This document shows positions 7,145-14,724 of a stretch of 36,624 nucleotides of DNA, piece by piece. This stretch comes from Clostridia bacterium (GTDB taxonomy: Bacteria; Bacillota; Clostridia; Christensenellales; Aristaeellaceae): the NCBI GenBank assembly GCA_017522345.1, contig JAFWZN010000117.1, forward strand, positions 1-36,624, given 5' to 3'. The number at the start of each line of letters is the position of its first letter. The first letter of the stretch is position 1. The notes under the pieces are model-generated. The model was not told the origin of the DNA. It searched no databases and saw only the letters and a list, made by a program, of their open reading frames with translations. The translations under genes and the position numbers were made by a program.

Positions 7145-7434
7145 CATCAAAAAGGCGCTTTGTGGCAGCTTAACCCCTCCCCCTGGGGGAGAGGTCAGAC
7201 CATCAACAAACCCTTGGGAGAGGTTTGGAGAGGGAGCGACTCCCTCTCCATTATCAATCGATTTTGGCGGCATGTACTTAAAAATCGCGCGTTTTCACAA
7301 AGCGTAGCGACTGAAAACGCTTCCCCTTTCCGATTTTCGCCCGGAAATCCCGCAGGATTTCAGGAAATCGGTCCCCTCATCAAAAAAGGTACTTTTTTGA
7401 TGACTTGACCCCTCCCCCCGGGGGAGGGGTCAAG
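7145..7434 (-). repeat. Multi-hairpin dispersed element, copy 1
   Basis: Stems in plus-strand order: 7173-7195 (ACCCCTCCCCC/GGGGGAGAGGT), 7227-7249 (GGAGAGGGAG/CTCCCTCTCC), 7289-7320 (GCGTTTTC/GAAAACGC), 7330-7371 (CCGATTT/AAATCGG enclosing GAAATCC-CGCA-GGATTTC), 7378-7402 (CATCAAAAAA/TTTTTTGATG) and 7404-7434 (a 31-nt perfect palindrome around CTTGACCCCTCCCCC). The block 7289-7402 is repeated inverted at 36494-36608 with compensatory changes. A degraded copy of the last two modules, starting CATCAAAAAGG, begins at 7145. Strand is assigned from the UNCG tetraloop seen when it is read on the minus strand. Confidence 0.75.
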
Positions 7435-7564
7435 AACAACCCAAAGCAAAAACCCGAATGGCATTTTCGTGCCGCCCTATATAATTGCGGGGCTGTCACG
7501 GGCATTTGTCATTTACTCTTTTAAACGCCTTTGTATTCTTCTTTCCTTTTTCACGCAGAAATGG

Positions 7565-7570
7565 TATAAT
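7565..7570 (+). promoter_or_regulatory. -10 box of the CPBP protease gene
   Basis: A perfect TATAAT lies 28 bp upstream of the ATG. No clear -35 (TTTCCT at 7542-7547 with N17). AGGAGG at 7588-7593 is the ribosome binding site. Confidence 0.5.
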
Positions 7571-7597
7571 GAAGAAAATGTGTTTTAAGGAGGAAGC

Positions 7598-8320
7598 ATG
7601 AAAAAGCTGTTTTTGAAAAACGAACTTCTCTTCGCGATTCTTTGGATTATCGTCTATGTTGTGGGATTCGCCAATGCCGACATGCTTTCAGAAAAAATCG
7701 GCGTGGAAAAATCCATTACCGCCGCGTTCGGGCTCGTTATGAGCGCGGTTTTGTTTGCATTTATTTGGAAAAACGGCCTTTGCGCGCATGCAGGCCTGTG
7801 CGCGTTTCGGGGAAACATCCGAAAATATCTGTATTTTGTTCCGCTGATCGTCATATCCTCGGTCAATCTTATAAACGGCGTTCAGATGAATTTAAGCGTA
7901 TACGAATCTGTTTTCTATGTCGTCAGCATGCTCTGGGTGGCGTTTCTGGAGGAAATTATTTTCAGAGGCCTGCTCTTTCCGGCGATGGCCAAGGACAATC
8001 TGAAGCTTGCAGTCGTTGTGTCCTCCGTCACCTTCGGAATGGGGCACATCGTAAACCTTTTTCTGGGCGAGCCGCTTTTTGATACGCTTCTTCAGCTCAT
8101 ATACGCCTCCGCCATCGGCTTTTTGTTTACCGCAATTTTCCTGACCGGGAAAAGCCTTCTCCCCTGCATCATCTCCCACGCCTTCATAAACGCAACCTCC
8201 GCCTTTGCCCGTCCCTTGACGGACACGACGGATATCGTCGTTGCGATCGTGCAGACCGTTTTATCCGTCCTTTACGGCGCATGGCTTCTTAAAAACACCG
8301 AATGCGCGCCGGATATTTGA
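7598..8320 (+). CDS. CPBP (CAAX-like) intramembrane metalloprotease
   Basis: 240-residue polytopic membrane protein of the CPBP/Abi family. Motif 1 EEIIFRG carries the Glu pair and Arg (E118, E119, R123), motif 2 FGMGHIVN gives H150, and motif 3 SHAFINAT gives H194 and N198. The remainder is about seven hydrophobic segments. Family members process prenylated or bacteriocin-related peptides or act as membrane scaffolds. No bacteriocin gene is nearby, so the substrate is unknown. It is monocistronic, with its own TATAAT and AGGAGG and a terminator at 8399-8431. Confidence 0.85.
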   Translation: MKKLFLKNELLFAILWIIVYVVGFANADMLSEKIGVEKSITAAFGLVMSAVLFAFIWKNGLCAHAGLCAFRGNIRKYLYFVPLIVISSVNLINGVQMNLSVYESVFYVVSMLWVAFLEEIIFRGLLFPAMAKDNLKLAVVVSSVTFGMGHIVNLFLGEPLFDTLLQLIYASAIGFLFTAIFLTGKSLLPCIISHAFINATSAFARPLTDTTDIVVAIVQTVLSVLYGAWLLKNTECAPDI

Positions 8321-8398
8321 TTTATCCATGAATCTGATCTAAAACTACCGACAGATCACCTCAATCCCGAAAGACGGAATCCGCACGAAATCTGCGCA

Positions 8399-8431
8399 AA
8401 AAAGCAAGGCCATGAACGCGCCTTGCTTTTT
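8399..8431. terminator. Bidirectional terminator between convergent genes
   Basis: AAAAAGCAAGGC (left arm) and GCCTTGCTTTTT (right arm) with a 9-nt loop, giving T-tracts in both directions. It serves the CPBP gene (+) and the six-gene operon ending at 8443 (-). Confidence 0.85.
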
Positions 8432-8442
8432 GTTATCTGTTT

Positions 8443-9090
8443 TTATCCTTCCAACCACGCAACGGCGCGGATGGGCGAGCCGTCTGCGTTTTCAATTTTT
8501 AAAGGGAAGCAGCTGAAGTTAAAAAGACCCTCGGGGCACAAGTCAAGATTTTTGAGGTTTTCGATGTTCACAATGTCCTTTTCTTTAAAAAGACGGTTGT
8601 GACGAACGAGATGAACGTCATAAATCGGGTCAAGGCCGATCACGTCAAAGCCGATGCCTTTAAAATCCCCATCCATGATATAGGAAAGAACCTCGTCGTC
8701 CACGCAAGGGTAGTCGCCGAAATAGGCGTCCGTTCCCCATTTTTTATCCCAGCCGAGGTTGAATAAAAGAAAATCCGCCTGAGAGGGAAGAAGGCCGTAT
8801 TTTTCAATTTCCTTCATGGTGATTTTATCGCCCTCGTTCAGATGTCGAACGTCGATCACCAAGGCTTTTCCGATAAACTGGTCAATCGGAAACTGATCGA
8901 GCGTTCGTCTGCCCTCATACAAATGCGCGGGCGGATCCATATGGGTGCCGGTGTGGGTGAAAAAGCTGATTTTGGTTTCCTTGAAGCCGTCCTTTTCATA
9001 GCTGTTCGCCGGCATGAAAACAGGCTTTTCCGTGCCGGGATAAACGGGCATATCGGGCGTAATTGTGTGGGTTAAGTCAATTACGATCAT
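8443..9090 (-). CDS. Cyclase-family (kynurenine formamidase-like) hydrolase
   Basis: 215-residue metal-dependent hydrolase of the cyclase family, which includes kynurenine formamidase and other amide or lactone hydrolases. The metal-binding motif HTGTHMDPPAH is at residues 46-56, and GFDVIGLDP, near mid-protein, is also characteristic. It is the last gene of a six-gene operon. Its ATG overlaps the stop of the creatininase-like gene by 4 bp, implying translational coupling and a joint role. No tryptophan catabolic genes are near, so another amide or lactone substrate is likely. Confidence 0.8.
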   Translation of the reverse strand: MIVIDLTHTITPDMPVYPGTEKPVFMPANSYEKDGFKETKISFFTHTGTHMDPPAHLYEGRRTLDQFPIDQFIGKALVIDVRHLNEGDKITMKEIEKYGLLPSQADFLLFNLGWDKKWGTDAYFGDYPCVDDEVLSYIMDGDFKGIGFDVIGLDPIYDVHLVRHNRLFKEKDIVNIENLKNLDLCPEGLFNFSCFPLKIENADGSPIRAVAWLEG

Positions 9091-9881
9091 ATTGGGAAAC
9101 TCCTTTCAGGCAGGCGCACCTTCGCAAACTCCTTTTCAAAATCCGCGATATAGTCGGCCATGGCGGACAGCATTTCCTTTCCCCATTCCTTGCTTGCGCG
9201 GGAAGGAACGTCGCCTTTAAAGGAATGCACAAGCCATCCGTTGTCCGAAATATCCTTGATTTCTCTTGGAACGGTGACGGTCGCGCCCTTAAAGGAAACG
9301 TTCTGCCATGCGGCGTAAGGGAGGCTGTCGGAAAGATCATTTTTGAAGCTTTCGGGAAGGTCAATATATTCCCTTTTAATCAGCGTTTCGTCCACAGCCA
9401 TAATCGCCGCGGTTTCTTCTCCGCCGCCGTGACCGCCCGCCCATTCGGCGTTGAGCTGTCCCGCCATCAGCCACCAGTTGAGATTGGCAAGATACGCGCC
9501 CTTTCTGTACAGATGAATGCCGACGGCCTGAATTGCGGCGGTGTTTCCTCCGTGTCCGTTCAGAATGAGAAAGCGGCGAAAGCCGTATTTGTACAGTTCG
9601 TCACAAATGGCTCTGAGAAGGTGAATCAGCCCTTCCGTTCCGATCGACACCGTGCCGGGGAAACCGGAAAGATCGTCCGTCGCCCCGTAATTGACCGTGG
9701 GCGCGATCAGGATATCGCTTTTTTCGTTTAAAAGACGCGCAATTTCATCGGGAATCAGCGCATCCGTTCCAAGAGGCATATGAAGCCCGTGGTTTTCGAG
9801 GCTGCCGACGGGAATCAGAATCGTATCGCTGCTTTGCAAGTATTTTTGAACATCCAGCGTGTTCATCCGGCTTAAATACAT
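9087..9881 (-). CDS. Creatininase-family amidohydrolase
   Basis: 264-residue protein with metal-binding features of the creatininase family: PVGSLENHGLHMPLGTD (24-40; E29, H31, D40), NGHGGN (108-113) and HGGGEE (151-156). Members hydrolyse creatinine, formamidopyrimidine nucleotides or peptides. The start at 9881 follows AAGGAG; a longer open frame upstream overlaps the SDR gene and is rejected. It lies 17 bp after the SDR gene and overlaps the cyclase-like gene, so two hydrolases of amide-type bonds are made together. Confidence 0.8.
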   Translation of the reverse strand: MYLSRMNTLDVQKYLQSSDTILIPVGSLENHGLHMPLGTDALIPDEIARLLNEKSDILIAPTVNYGATDDLSGFPGTVSIGTEGLIHLLRAICDELYKYGFRRFLILNGHGGNTAAIQAVGIHLYRKGAYLANLNWWLMAGQLNAEWAGGHGGGEETAAIMAVDETLIKREYIDLPESFKNDLSDSLPYAAWQNVSFKGATVTVPREIKDISDNGWLVHSFKGDVPSRASKEWGKEMLSAMADYIADFEKEFAKVRLPERSFPI

Positions 9882-9898
9882 GAATCCGTCTCCTTCAT

Positions 9899-10552
9899 TC
9901 AGTCTTTCCAGACAAAATTGTAATTGATGGCCTCGCCGCCGTCCACAAGGATGTTCTGCCCGGTGCAGAATTTGTTGGTCACGGTCAGAAAATAGGCCCA
10001 CTCGGCGATTTCCTCGGTGGTCGCCCATCTTTTAAGCGGCGTTTCGTTCATAATTTCGTTCCATAAATCGGGATCGTTCATCACGCACTCGTTCAGGGGC
10101 GTAATTACGCCGCCGGGATCAAGGCTGTTGCAGGTCGCGCCGAAGGGAGCGATGCGCATGGCGACATTTTTGGTGTACGCCATAACGCCGCCCTTGCTTG
10201 CGCAGTATTCCGGAAACTCCGCGCCGGTGTGTCCGCTTGCCGAGCCGATATTAAGAACCGATCTGATGTTTTTCTGAACGCCGTATTTTTCGGTAATGAA
10301 GATCAGCGCCTTTAAATTGACGTCGATATCGTCCTCGTTCTGCGTGCCCGCATTGTTGATCAGAATTTCAATATCCGAAAGCGCGGGAAGATGCGCCTTG
10401 TCGCGCACATCGACCGTGTAATGCGTGTATTTCGGATGGTCGATTCCCTTTTCCTGCCGGTCGATGCCGATGACCTCGTGGCCCTTGTTCAGAAAAAATT
10501 CGCTGATCGCGCGCCCGATGCCCTGCGCAGCGCCGGTAACCAATACTTTCAT
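9899..10552 (-). CDS. Short-chain dehydrogenase/reductase (SDR)
   Basis: 217-residue classical SDR with TGAAQGIG (6-13) for NAD(P) binding, NNAG (66-69) and the catalytic Ser (S104/S106 region) with Y116-xxx-K120. The C-terminal GQNILVDGG is typical. It probably oxidises or reduces an alcohol/ketone intermediate of the pathway encoded by the operon. It starts 3 bp after the stop of the VUT transporter gene. AAAGGA is the ribosome binding site. Confidence 0.85.
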   Translation of the reverse strand: MKVLVTGAAQGIGRAISEFFLNKGHEVIGIDRQEKGIDHPKYTHYTVDVRDKAHLPALSDIEILINNAGTQNEDDIDVNLKALIFITEKYGVQKNIRSVLNIGSASGHTGAEFPEYCASKGGVMAYTKNVAMRIAPFGATCNSLDPGGVITPLNECVMNDPDLWNEIMNETPLKRWATTEEIAEWAYFLTVTNKFCTGQNILVDGGEAINYNFVWKD

Positions 10553-10555
10553 ATC

Positions 10556-11302
10556 TCAAAAATCCTTTCCAAGCCGCGTAAGATACTCTTTTCCGACATT
10601 TTCCTTTTTCCATTTCTGCGTGATTTTGTAGCCGATGGGCGAAAACGCGATTTCCATGATAAGCTCCGCAACCGCGCCGGTCAGCGCGCACATGACGCAT
10701 TGCAGATATGTCCAATGAAAGCCGTTCCAGAAAACCGGCGCGCAGATCACAAATACGATGACGGAGAAAATCAGGTTGTCCAGAAACTGCCCGATGAAGG
10801 TGGAAATGTACGTGCGCATGGCATAGGCCGTTTTTCCGTCGGGATTTTTTATGAAAATCAGGCCGATCATCCAGTTCAAGGTGTTATTGATAACGGCCGA
10901 CGACAGAAACGCAATGGTCGAACCCATCAGAATGAACCATGTGCCCGAGAAAATGCCGTCGAACGCGGAATAATCGCCCGCGTTTGAAGGAATCGCGCTT
11001 GCAATAAACAAGATGACGCAGGTGAGCAAATTGATTGCCGCCGCAACGACGGAAATGCGGTTGGACGCCTTGGGTCCGAAATGCTTGGTCACGATGTCCA
11101 TGCACATAAACGACAGCCACGAAATGAGTATGCCGCCGTCCAGCGCGATCCAGCTGTTTTGATAAAGCGTTTTGTTGGCAAGAAGGTTCATCATAATCAC
11201 GCTCACCACAAACAGCGTAACAACCGTCGCCGGGATGGATTTGAGAAGAACGTGAAAGAGCGCTTTTTCCCGCTTGATCTGATTTAGTAATTTTTTGATC
11301 AC
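10556..11302 (-). CDS. VUT-family (QueT/YhhQ-like) membrane transporter
   Basis: 248-residue membrane protein with about six hydrophobic segments and the DIVTKHFGPKASNRIS signature of the VUT_1 family (YhhQ/QueT type). The known members take up queuosine precursors such as queuine or preQ0/preQ1. It starts at GTG 11302. In this window it is embedded in a catabolic-looking operon with two amidohydrolases and two oxidoreductases rather than with queuosine genes, so it may import the pathway substrate, possibly a purine-like or other N-heterocycle. The substrate is inference. Confidence 0.75.
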   Translation of the reverse strand: MIKKLLNQIKREKALFHVLLKSIPATVVTLFVVSVIMMNLLANKTLYQNSWIALDGGILISWLSFMCMDIVTKHFGPKASNRISVVAAAINLLTCVILFIASAIPSNAGDYSAFDGIFSGTWFILMGSTIAFLSSAVINNTLNWMIGLIFIKNPDGKTAYAMRTYISTFIGQFLDNLIFSVIVFVICAPVFWNGFHWTYLQCVMCALTGAVAELIMEIAFSPIGYKITQKWKKENVGKEYLTRLGKDF

Positions 11303-11332
11303 GATATTCTTTCCTTTATAGAATATTGCTTT

Positions 11333-13021
11333 TTATCGAATTTCAAATGAAAACAGGCGGAAATCATCATGTCCGTTGGTGGAAAGCGGGATAAAGCGCA
11401 CGCGCTTTGCGCATGCATCCGCTTTGTGCTTTACAAGCCTTTGATGATTGTCGGTTACATGAATACAGGAAATCTCTCCCGCTTCGTTTTCAAACTCGAT
11501 TTTGTATTCCTTTATAAGCGTCTTAGGCAGCTTAAACCGCGTCTCATGAAGCGGATAGCTGCACGGCATATTGTGGTATTTTCTGTTCATGTCGGCGTCA
11601 AACACGAGGCGGATTTCGCAGACAGGGGTATCCTTTGAAAGCGTATATTCGATGCATTCGCCCGTCTTTCCGATCCACAGGTTTTCCTCGCCGCGGTCAA
11701 GGCCGTTTCTGATAACATCCGCCGTGCATTCGGCCTCAAGCGACAGATCGGAAACCTTCCTTCTGCGCCACGGAATAAAGTGGTCGTCCTCCATAAGCGT
11801 TTCCTGAAGGCGGGCGACGTCCACGTTTTCCACATGACAGCCGCTTTTAACCGCCTGCGCCACCGCCGTACCCAGCGCCTGACCCAAAACCGCGCAGGTC
11901 GCCATAACGCGCGAGGAGGAGAGCGCGGCGTGCGTAACGCTGATGTTGCGCCCGGCAAAAACGAGGTTTTCAATGTTTTTGGAGATCATGCACCTTAAAG
12001 GCAGGCCCCACGGCTGCGGCGCGGGATGATAGATCGTGGGATGCCCCTTCGAATAATAAAATCCCTCCGGGAAGTGATCGTCCATCGACCAGCCTGCGTG
12101 CGCAACAATATCGCTGAACCTGCCCTCGGCTTCGACGTCATTCTGCGTGACGATATATTTTCCCACATATCTTCGGCTTTCCCGCTTTCCGGGCAAAAAG
12201 CCGATCCACTCAAGCTCCCAGTTTTCCGCGCCGTGATCGCCCTTGTTTTTCATGTGATCCCACACGCCGTAGCAGATTTTTAAAAGCTCGTCGCGGCACC
12301 TGTCCGTATCGTGCAGGCAGTCCCATTCGCCGCCCAGCTCGATCCACCAGAAATTATTCTTAAGGTCGTGATCCTTGTAGGGAAGATCGTCGTCCGTTTC
12401 GTATACATTGGCCCACTTGGGCGGCGTGAAGGGCACGGGATGATCCGTCTCGCGCACCTGAAATAAGCAGCTCATGCCCATGGTTTTTTTATCCGCCTTA
12501 TCCGGCGGAATGGTTTCATTAAAATCGGCTTTGGCCTCGCGCCCGTACATAAATTCCGCTCCGCTCAAGGGCGCAAGCACGCTGTCGCCCGAGCAGTCGG
12601 CAAACCACTTGGCCTCGACCACATGAAACGTTTCGGCGTTGGACTGATAACCCTTCACGGACTGAATTCTGTCCCCGTCCATGGTCAGATCGAAAACAGC
12701 CGTGTTCAGAAGAAGCGCAATGTTTTCCTCCGCCCTTGCCTTTTCATACAAAACGCTGTCCCAGATCGGGTACTTGAGGGAAGGATTCTGATAAAAGTTT
12801 TCGAGGAAGATTTCTTCAATGATGCCGCCCTCGCGGTTGTCCTTGCCGTGCGCGCCGCCGATCCACATGCGAATTTCGCTCGATGCGTTTCCGCCCAGCA
12901 CCGGGCGATCCTGAATCAGCGTAACCTGAATGCCGTGTCTCGCCGCGGCAATCGCGCAGCAAAGCCCCGACATACCGCCGCCCACAACGCACAGATCCGT
13001 TTTATGCATAACGGTTCTCAT
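11333..13021 (-). CDS. FAD-dependent oxidoreductase
   Basis: 562-residue flavoprotein. The N-terminal Rossmann motif VVGGGMSG (about residues 12-19) is followed by a NASSEIRMWIGG segment characteristic of the FAD_oxidored family, a FADCSGDS segment and a GRNISVTHAA motif near the FAD-binding C-terminus. The last 120 or so residues form a beta-rich extension. It starts at ATG 13021 with GGAAGGA upstream; a TTG three bases earlier is possible. It overlaps the stop of the Crp/Fnr regulator gene (TGATGA), so both are coupled. Family members often sit in sugar or heterocycle catabolic clusters. The substrate is unknown. Confidence 0.8.
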   Translation of the reverse strand: MRTVMHKTDLCVVGGGMSGLCCAIAAARHGIQVTLIQDRPVLGGNASSEIRMWIGGAHGKDNREGGIIEEIFLENFYQNPSLKYPIWDSVLYEKARAEENIALLLNTAVFDLTMDGDRIQSVKGYQSNAETFHVVEAKWFADCSGDSVLAPLSGAEFMYGREAKADFNETIPPDKADKKTMGMSCLFQVRETDHPVPFTPPKWANVYETDDDLPYKDHDLKNNFWWIELGGEWDCLHDTDRCRDELLKICYGVWDHMKNKGDHGAENWELEWIGFLPGKRESRRYVGKYIVTQNDVEAEGRFSDIVAHAGWSMDDHFPEGFYYSKGHPTIYHPAPQPWGLPLRCMISKNIENLVFAGRNISVTHAALSSSRVMATCAVLGQALGTAVAQAVKSGCHVENVDVARLQETLMEDDHFIPWRRRKVSDLSLEAECTADVIRNGLDRGEENLWIGKTGECIEYTLSKDTPVCEIRLVFDADMNRKYHNMPCSYPLHETRFKLPKTLIKEYKIEFENEAGEISCIHVTDNHQRLVKHKADACAKRVRFIPLSTNGHDDFRLFSFEIR

Positions 13022-13707
13022 CAAATATCATTCCTTCCGTTATCGTTCATAATCAGCTTGAATTGGTTTTTGTCAAACGCCAGCATCCCCATATCGCGCA
13101 TTTTGCAAAGCTCCAAGGACATCGCGCTTCTGTCTACAGACAGGTAATCCGCCAGCTGCTGGCGGTTGAAGGGAATGGTAAATTCGCTTGCGCGCCGCTT
13201 TTTCGCTTCTTCAGACAGATACGAAATCAGCTTGGCGCGCGTGGTTCTGCCGGACATGTGCTTAATCTTCGAAACAAGCTTTCGGTTTTTTTCGGAAAGC
13301 GCAAAAACCAGATTCTGCGTCACCAGCTGATGAAACCGGCAGGCGGCGGAGCAAGTGGTAATCAGGCGCTTTACGTCAAAAAAAGCAGCCACGCTCTTTT
13401 CCGCGGCAATCACGTCGTTCTGAAGCGCGCCGGAATCGGGCGCAGCATAGCTTTCGGCAAACATTTCGCCCTCGGACACATGCCCAAGCAGGCTGCGGTT
13501 GCCCCAGTAGTCGATATATTGAATATGAAGCGAGCCCTTTAAAAGAATCACGACTTCGCTTACTTTCTCGCCCTGACGAAGCACAAATTCGCCCTTTTCA
13601 AACCTTTTTGCACGCGCGCCGAGGCAGGAGAGCATGGACTTGATCTCCGCCTCCTGTACCCCCTGAAACAGGCGCGTCTTTTTCAAAACCCCTATATATT
13701 CCTGCAT
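13021..13707 (-). CDS. Crp/Fnr-family transcriptional regulator
   Basis: 228-residue regulator with an N-terminal cyclic-nucleotide-binding-like domain (GEFVLRQGEKVSEVVILLKG) and a C-terminal winged helix (FNRQQLADYLSVDRSAMSLE). No N-terminal Cys cluster as in Fnr is visible, so it is probably not an oxygen-sensing iron-sulfur regulator. It heads the six-gene operon and is divergent from an iron-sulfur protein gene, a pairing seen in Clostridia. Dyads between its -10 and start (13723-13747) suggest autoregulation. The effector is unknown. Confidence 0.85.
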   Translation of the reverse strand: MQEYIGVLKKTRLFQGVQEAEIKSMLSCLGARAKRFEKGEFVLRQGEKVSEVVILLKGSLHIQYIDYWGNRSLLGHVSEGEMFAESYAAPDSGALQNDVIAAEKSVAAFFDVKRLITTCSAACRFHQLVTQNLVFALSEKNRKLVSKIKHMSGRTTRAKLISYLSEEAKKRRASEFTIPFNRQQLADYLSVDRSAMSLELCKMRDMGMLAFDKNQFKLIMNDNGRNDI

Positions 13708-13722
13708 AGAAAAACTCTTTCC

Positions 13723-13747
13723 GTTGTAAAAACAACTGAATTGTCAG
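13723..13747. promoter_or_regulatory. Two abutting dyads, putative Crp/Fnr operator
   Basis: GTTGT-N4-ACAAC at 13723-13736 has the 5-4-5 geometry of Crp/Fnr-type sites. CTGA-N4-TCAG follows directly at 13736-13747. Both lie downstream of the regulator's own -10 box, where a bound protein would repress. Confidence 0.45.
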
Positions 13748-13751
13748 AAAT

Positions 13752-13780
13752 ATTATAGTATGATATATGCGCAAAAGCAA
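13752..13780 (-). promoter_or_regulatory. Promoter of the Crp/Fnr-led operon
   Basis: On the minus strand TTGCTT (13775-13780), N17 and TATAAT (13752-13757), 45 bp upstream of the regulator start. It overlaps the leader of the divergent iron-sulfur gene. Confidence 0.65.
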
Positions 13781-13796
13781 GAAGGGAGCAAACAAA

Positions 13797-14492
13797 ATGA
13801 TTCGTAAAATTATCAAAATAGACAAAGAAAAATGCAATGGCTGCGGCGCGTGCGCAAGCGCCTGCCACGAGGGCGCAATTGAAATGGTAAACGGAAAAGC
13901 CGAGCTCACCCGCGAGGACTATTGCGACGGCCTGGGCGATTGTCTGCCCGCCTGCCCCACCGGCGCAATCACATTTGAAGAGCGCGAAGCGCCCGAATAC
14001 AACGAGCAGGCCGCTCTTGAGGCGAAAAAAGCCAAATCCGCACCTCTGCCCTGCGGCTGCCCCGGCACAAACGCCAAGGCGATCAAGCGCGCCTTATGCG
14101 AACACGCCCCTTCCGCGCCCGCAGGCAGCCAGCTGAATCAGTGGCCGGTGCAAATCAAGCTCGCGCCGGTAAACGCTCCTTATTTTGAAAACGCCAACCT
14201 TTTAATCGCGGCGGACTGCACCGCCTACGCCTACGGAAGTTTCCACGCCGACTTCATGAAAAACCGCATCACTCTAATCGGCTGCCCGAAGCTCGACGAA
14301 GGCGATTACGCAGAAAAGCTCACAAAAATCCTCGCGCTTAACAACATTAAATCCGTAACCGTTGCGAGAATGGAGGTTCCCTGCTGCGGCGGAATCGAAA
14401 ACGCGGTAAAACGCGCCCTGATGGCAAGCGGAAAATTCATCCCCTGGAGCGTCGTCACCATCTCGACCGACGGACGCATTTTGGAGGATTAA
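13797..14492 (+). CDS. 4Fe-4S ferredoxin-type protein
   Basis: 231-residue protein. The N-terminal ferredoxin domain has C13-xx-C16-xx-C19-xxx-C23 and a second motif C43-x5-C49-xxx-C53 in which the second Cys position is Leu/Gly, so the second cluster may be 3Fe or use another ligand. The rest is a conserved C-terminal domain with LPCGCPG (84-90), LIAADCTAYAYG and MEVPCCGG, probably a further redox or metal site. ATG 13797 is preferred because GGGAG precedes it. It is divergent from the Crp/Fnr regulator and may be controlled by it. Probably an electron carrier or redox sensor; the partner is not identified. Confidence 0.75.
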   Translation: MIRKIIKIDKEKCNGCGACASACHEGAIEMVNGKAELTREDYCDGLGDCLPACPTGAITFEEREAPEYNEQAALEAKKAKSAPLPCGCPGTNAKAIKRALCEHAPSAPAGSQLNQWPVQIKLAPVNAPYFENANLLIAADCTAYAYGSFHADFMKNRITLIGCPKLDEGDYAEKLTKILALNNIKSVTVARMEVPCCGGIENAVKRALMASGKFIPWSVVTISTDGRILED

Positions 14493-14541
14493 AACAATCT
14501 GCGTTTCTTAAGCAATCACCTTTCTACAGCACGTTCCCCAA

Positions 14542-14586
14542 GGCTCCCTCCGGGAGGGAGCTGGCGGCGAAGCCGACTGAGGGAGC
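14542..14586 (+). repeat. Hairpin repeat family, copy C
   Basis: GGCTCCCTCC-GGGAGGGAGC followed by TGGCGGCGAAGCCGACTGAGGGAGC. Same design as copy A at 2829-2880: palindrome, small hairpin with GC-rich stem, then the closing arm. It faces copy B across about 90 bp. Confidence 0.6.
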
Positions 14587-14676
14587 AAGCGGGCGAAAAA
14601 AGCAGGAAAACAGCAAACGGCTGATCCGATATCCTCGCTTCAAACCAGCCGACAGCAAAATCCATCTTTCCGCATT

Positions 14677-14724
14677 CTCCTTCCGTCATGGCTTCGCCGC
14701 GCTGCCTTCCTCCCGGAGGAAGGC
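14677..14724 (-). repeat. Hairpin repeat family, copy B
   Basis: Reverse complement of copy A with few differences: CTCCTTCCGTCATGGCTT, then GCCGCGCT and the GCCTTCCTCC-C-GGAGGAAGGC palindrome. Its outer edge is the breakpoint of the SLOG reading frame. Confidence 0.65.

Larger units (their letters stand above)
7114..7597. other. Gene-free region dominated by hairpins
   Basis: No coding gene was recognised. From 7145 to 7434 it consists almost entirely of inverted repeats, described in the next entry. The remaining part (7435-7597) is plain sequence leading to the promoter and RBS of the CPBP protease gene. Confidence 0.7.

Noticed and set aside
7145..7434. CRISPR array or tRNA cluster
   Set aside because: Repeats are inverted hairpins without regular spacers, and no cloverleaf or CCA-type tRNA end is present.
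14542..14724. Insertion sequence in the SLOG gene
   Set aside because: No transposase frame and no clear target duplication; only two small inverted hairpin repeats.
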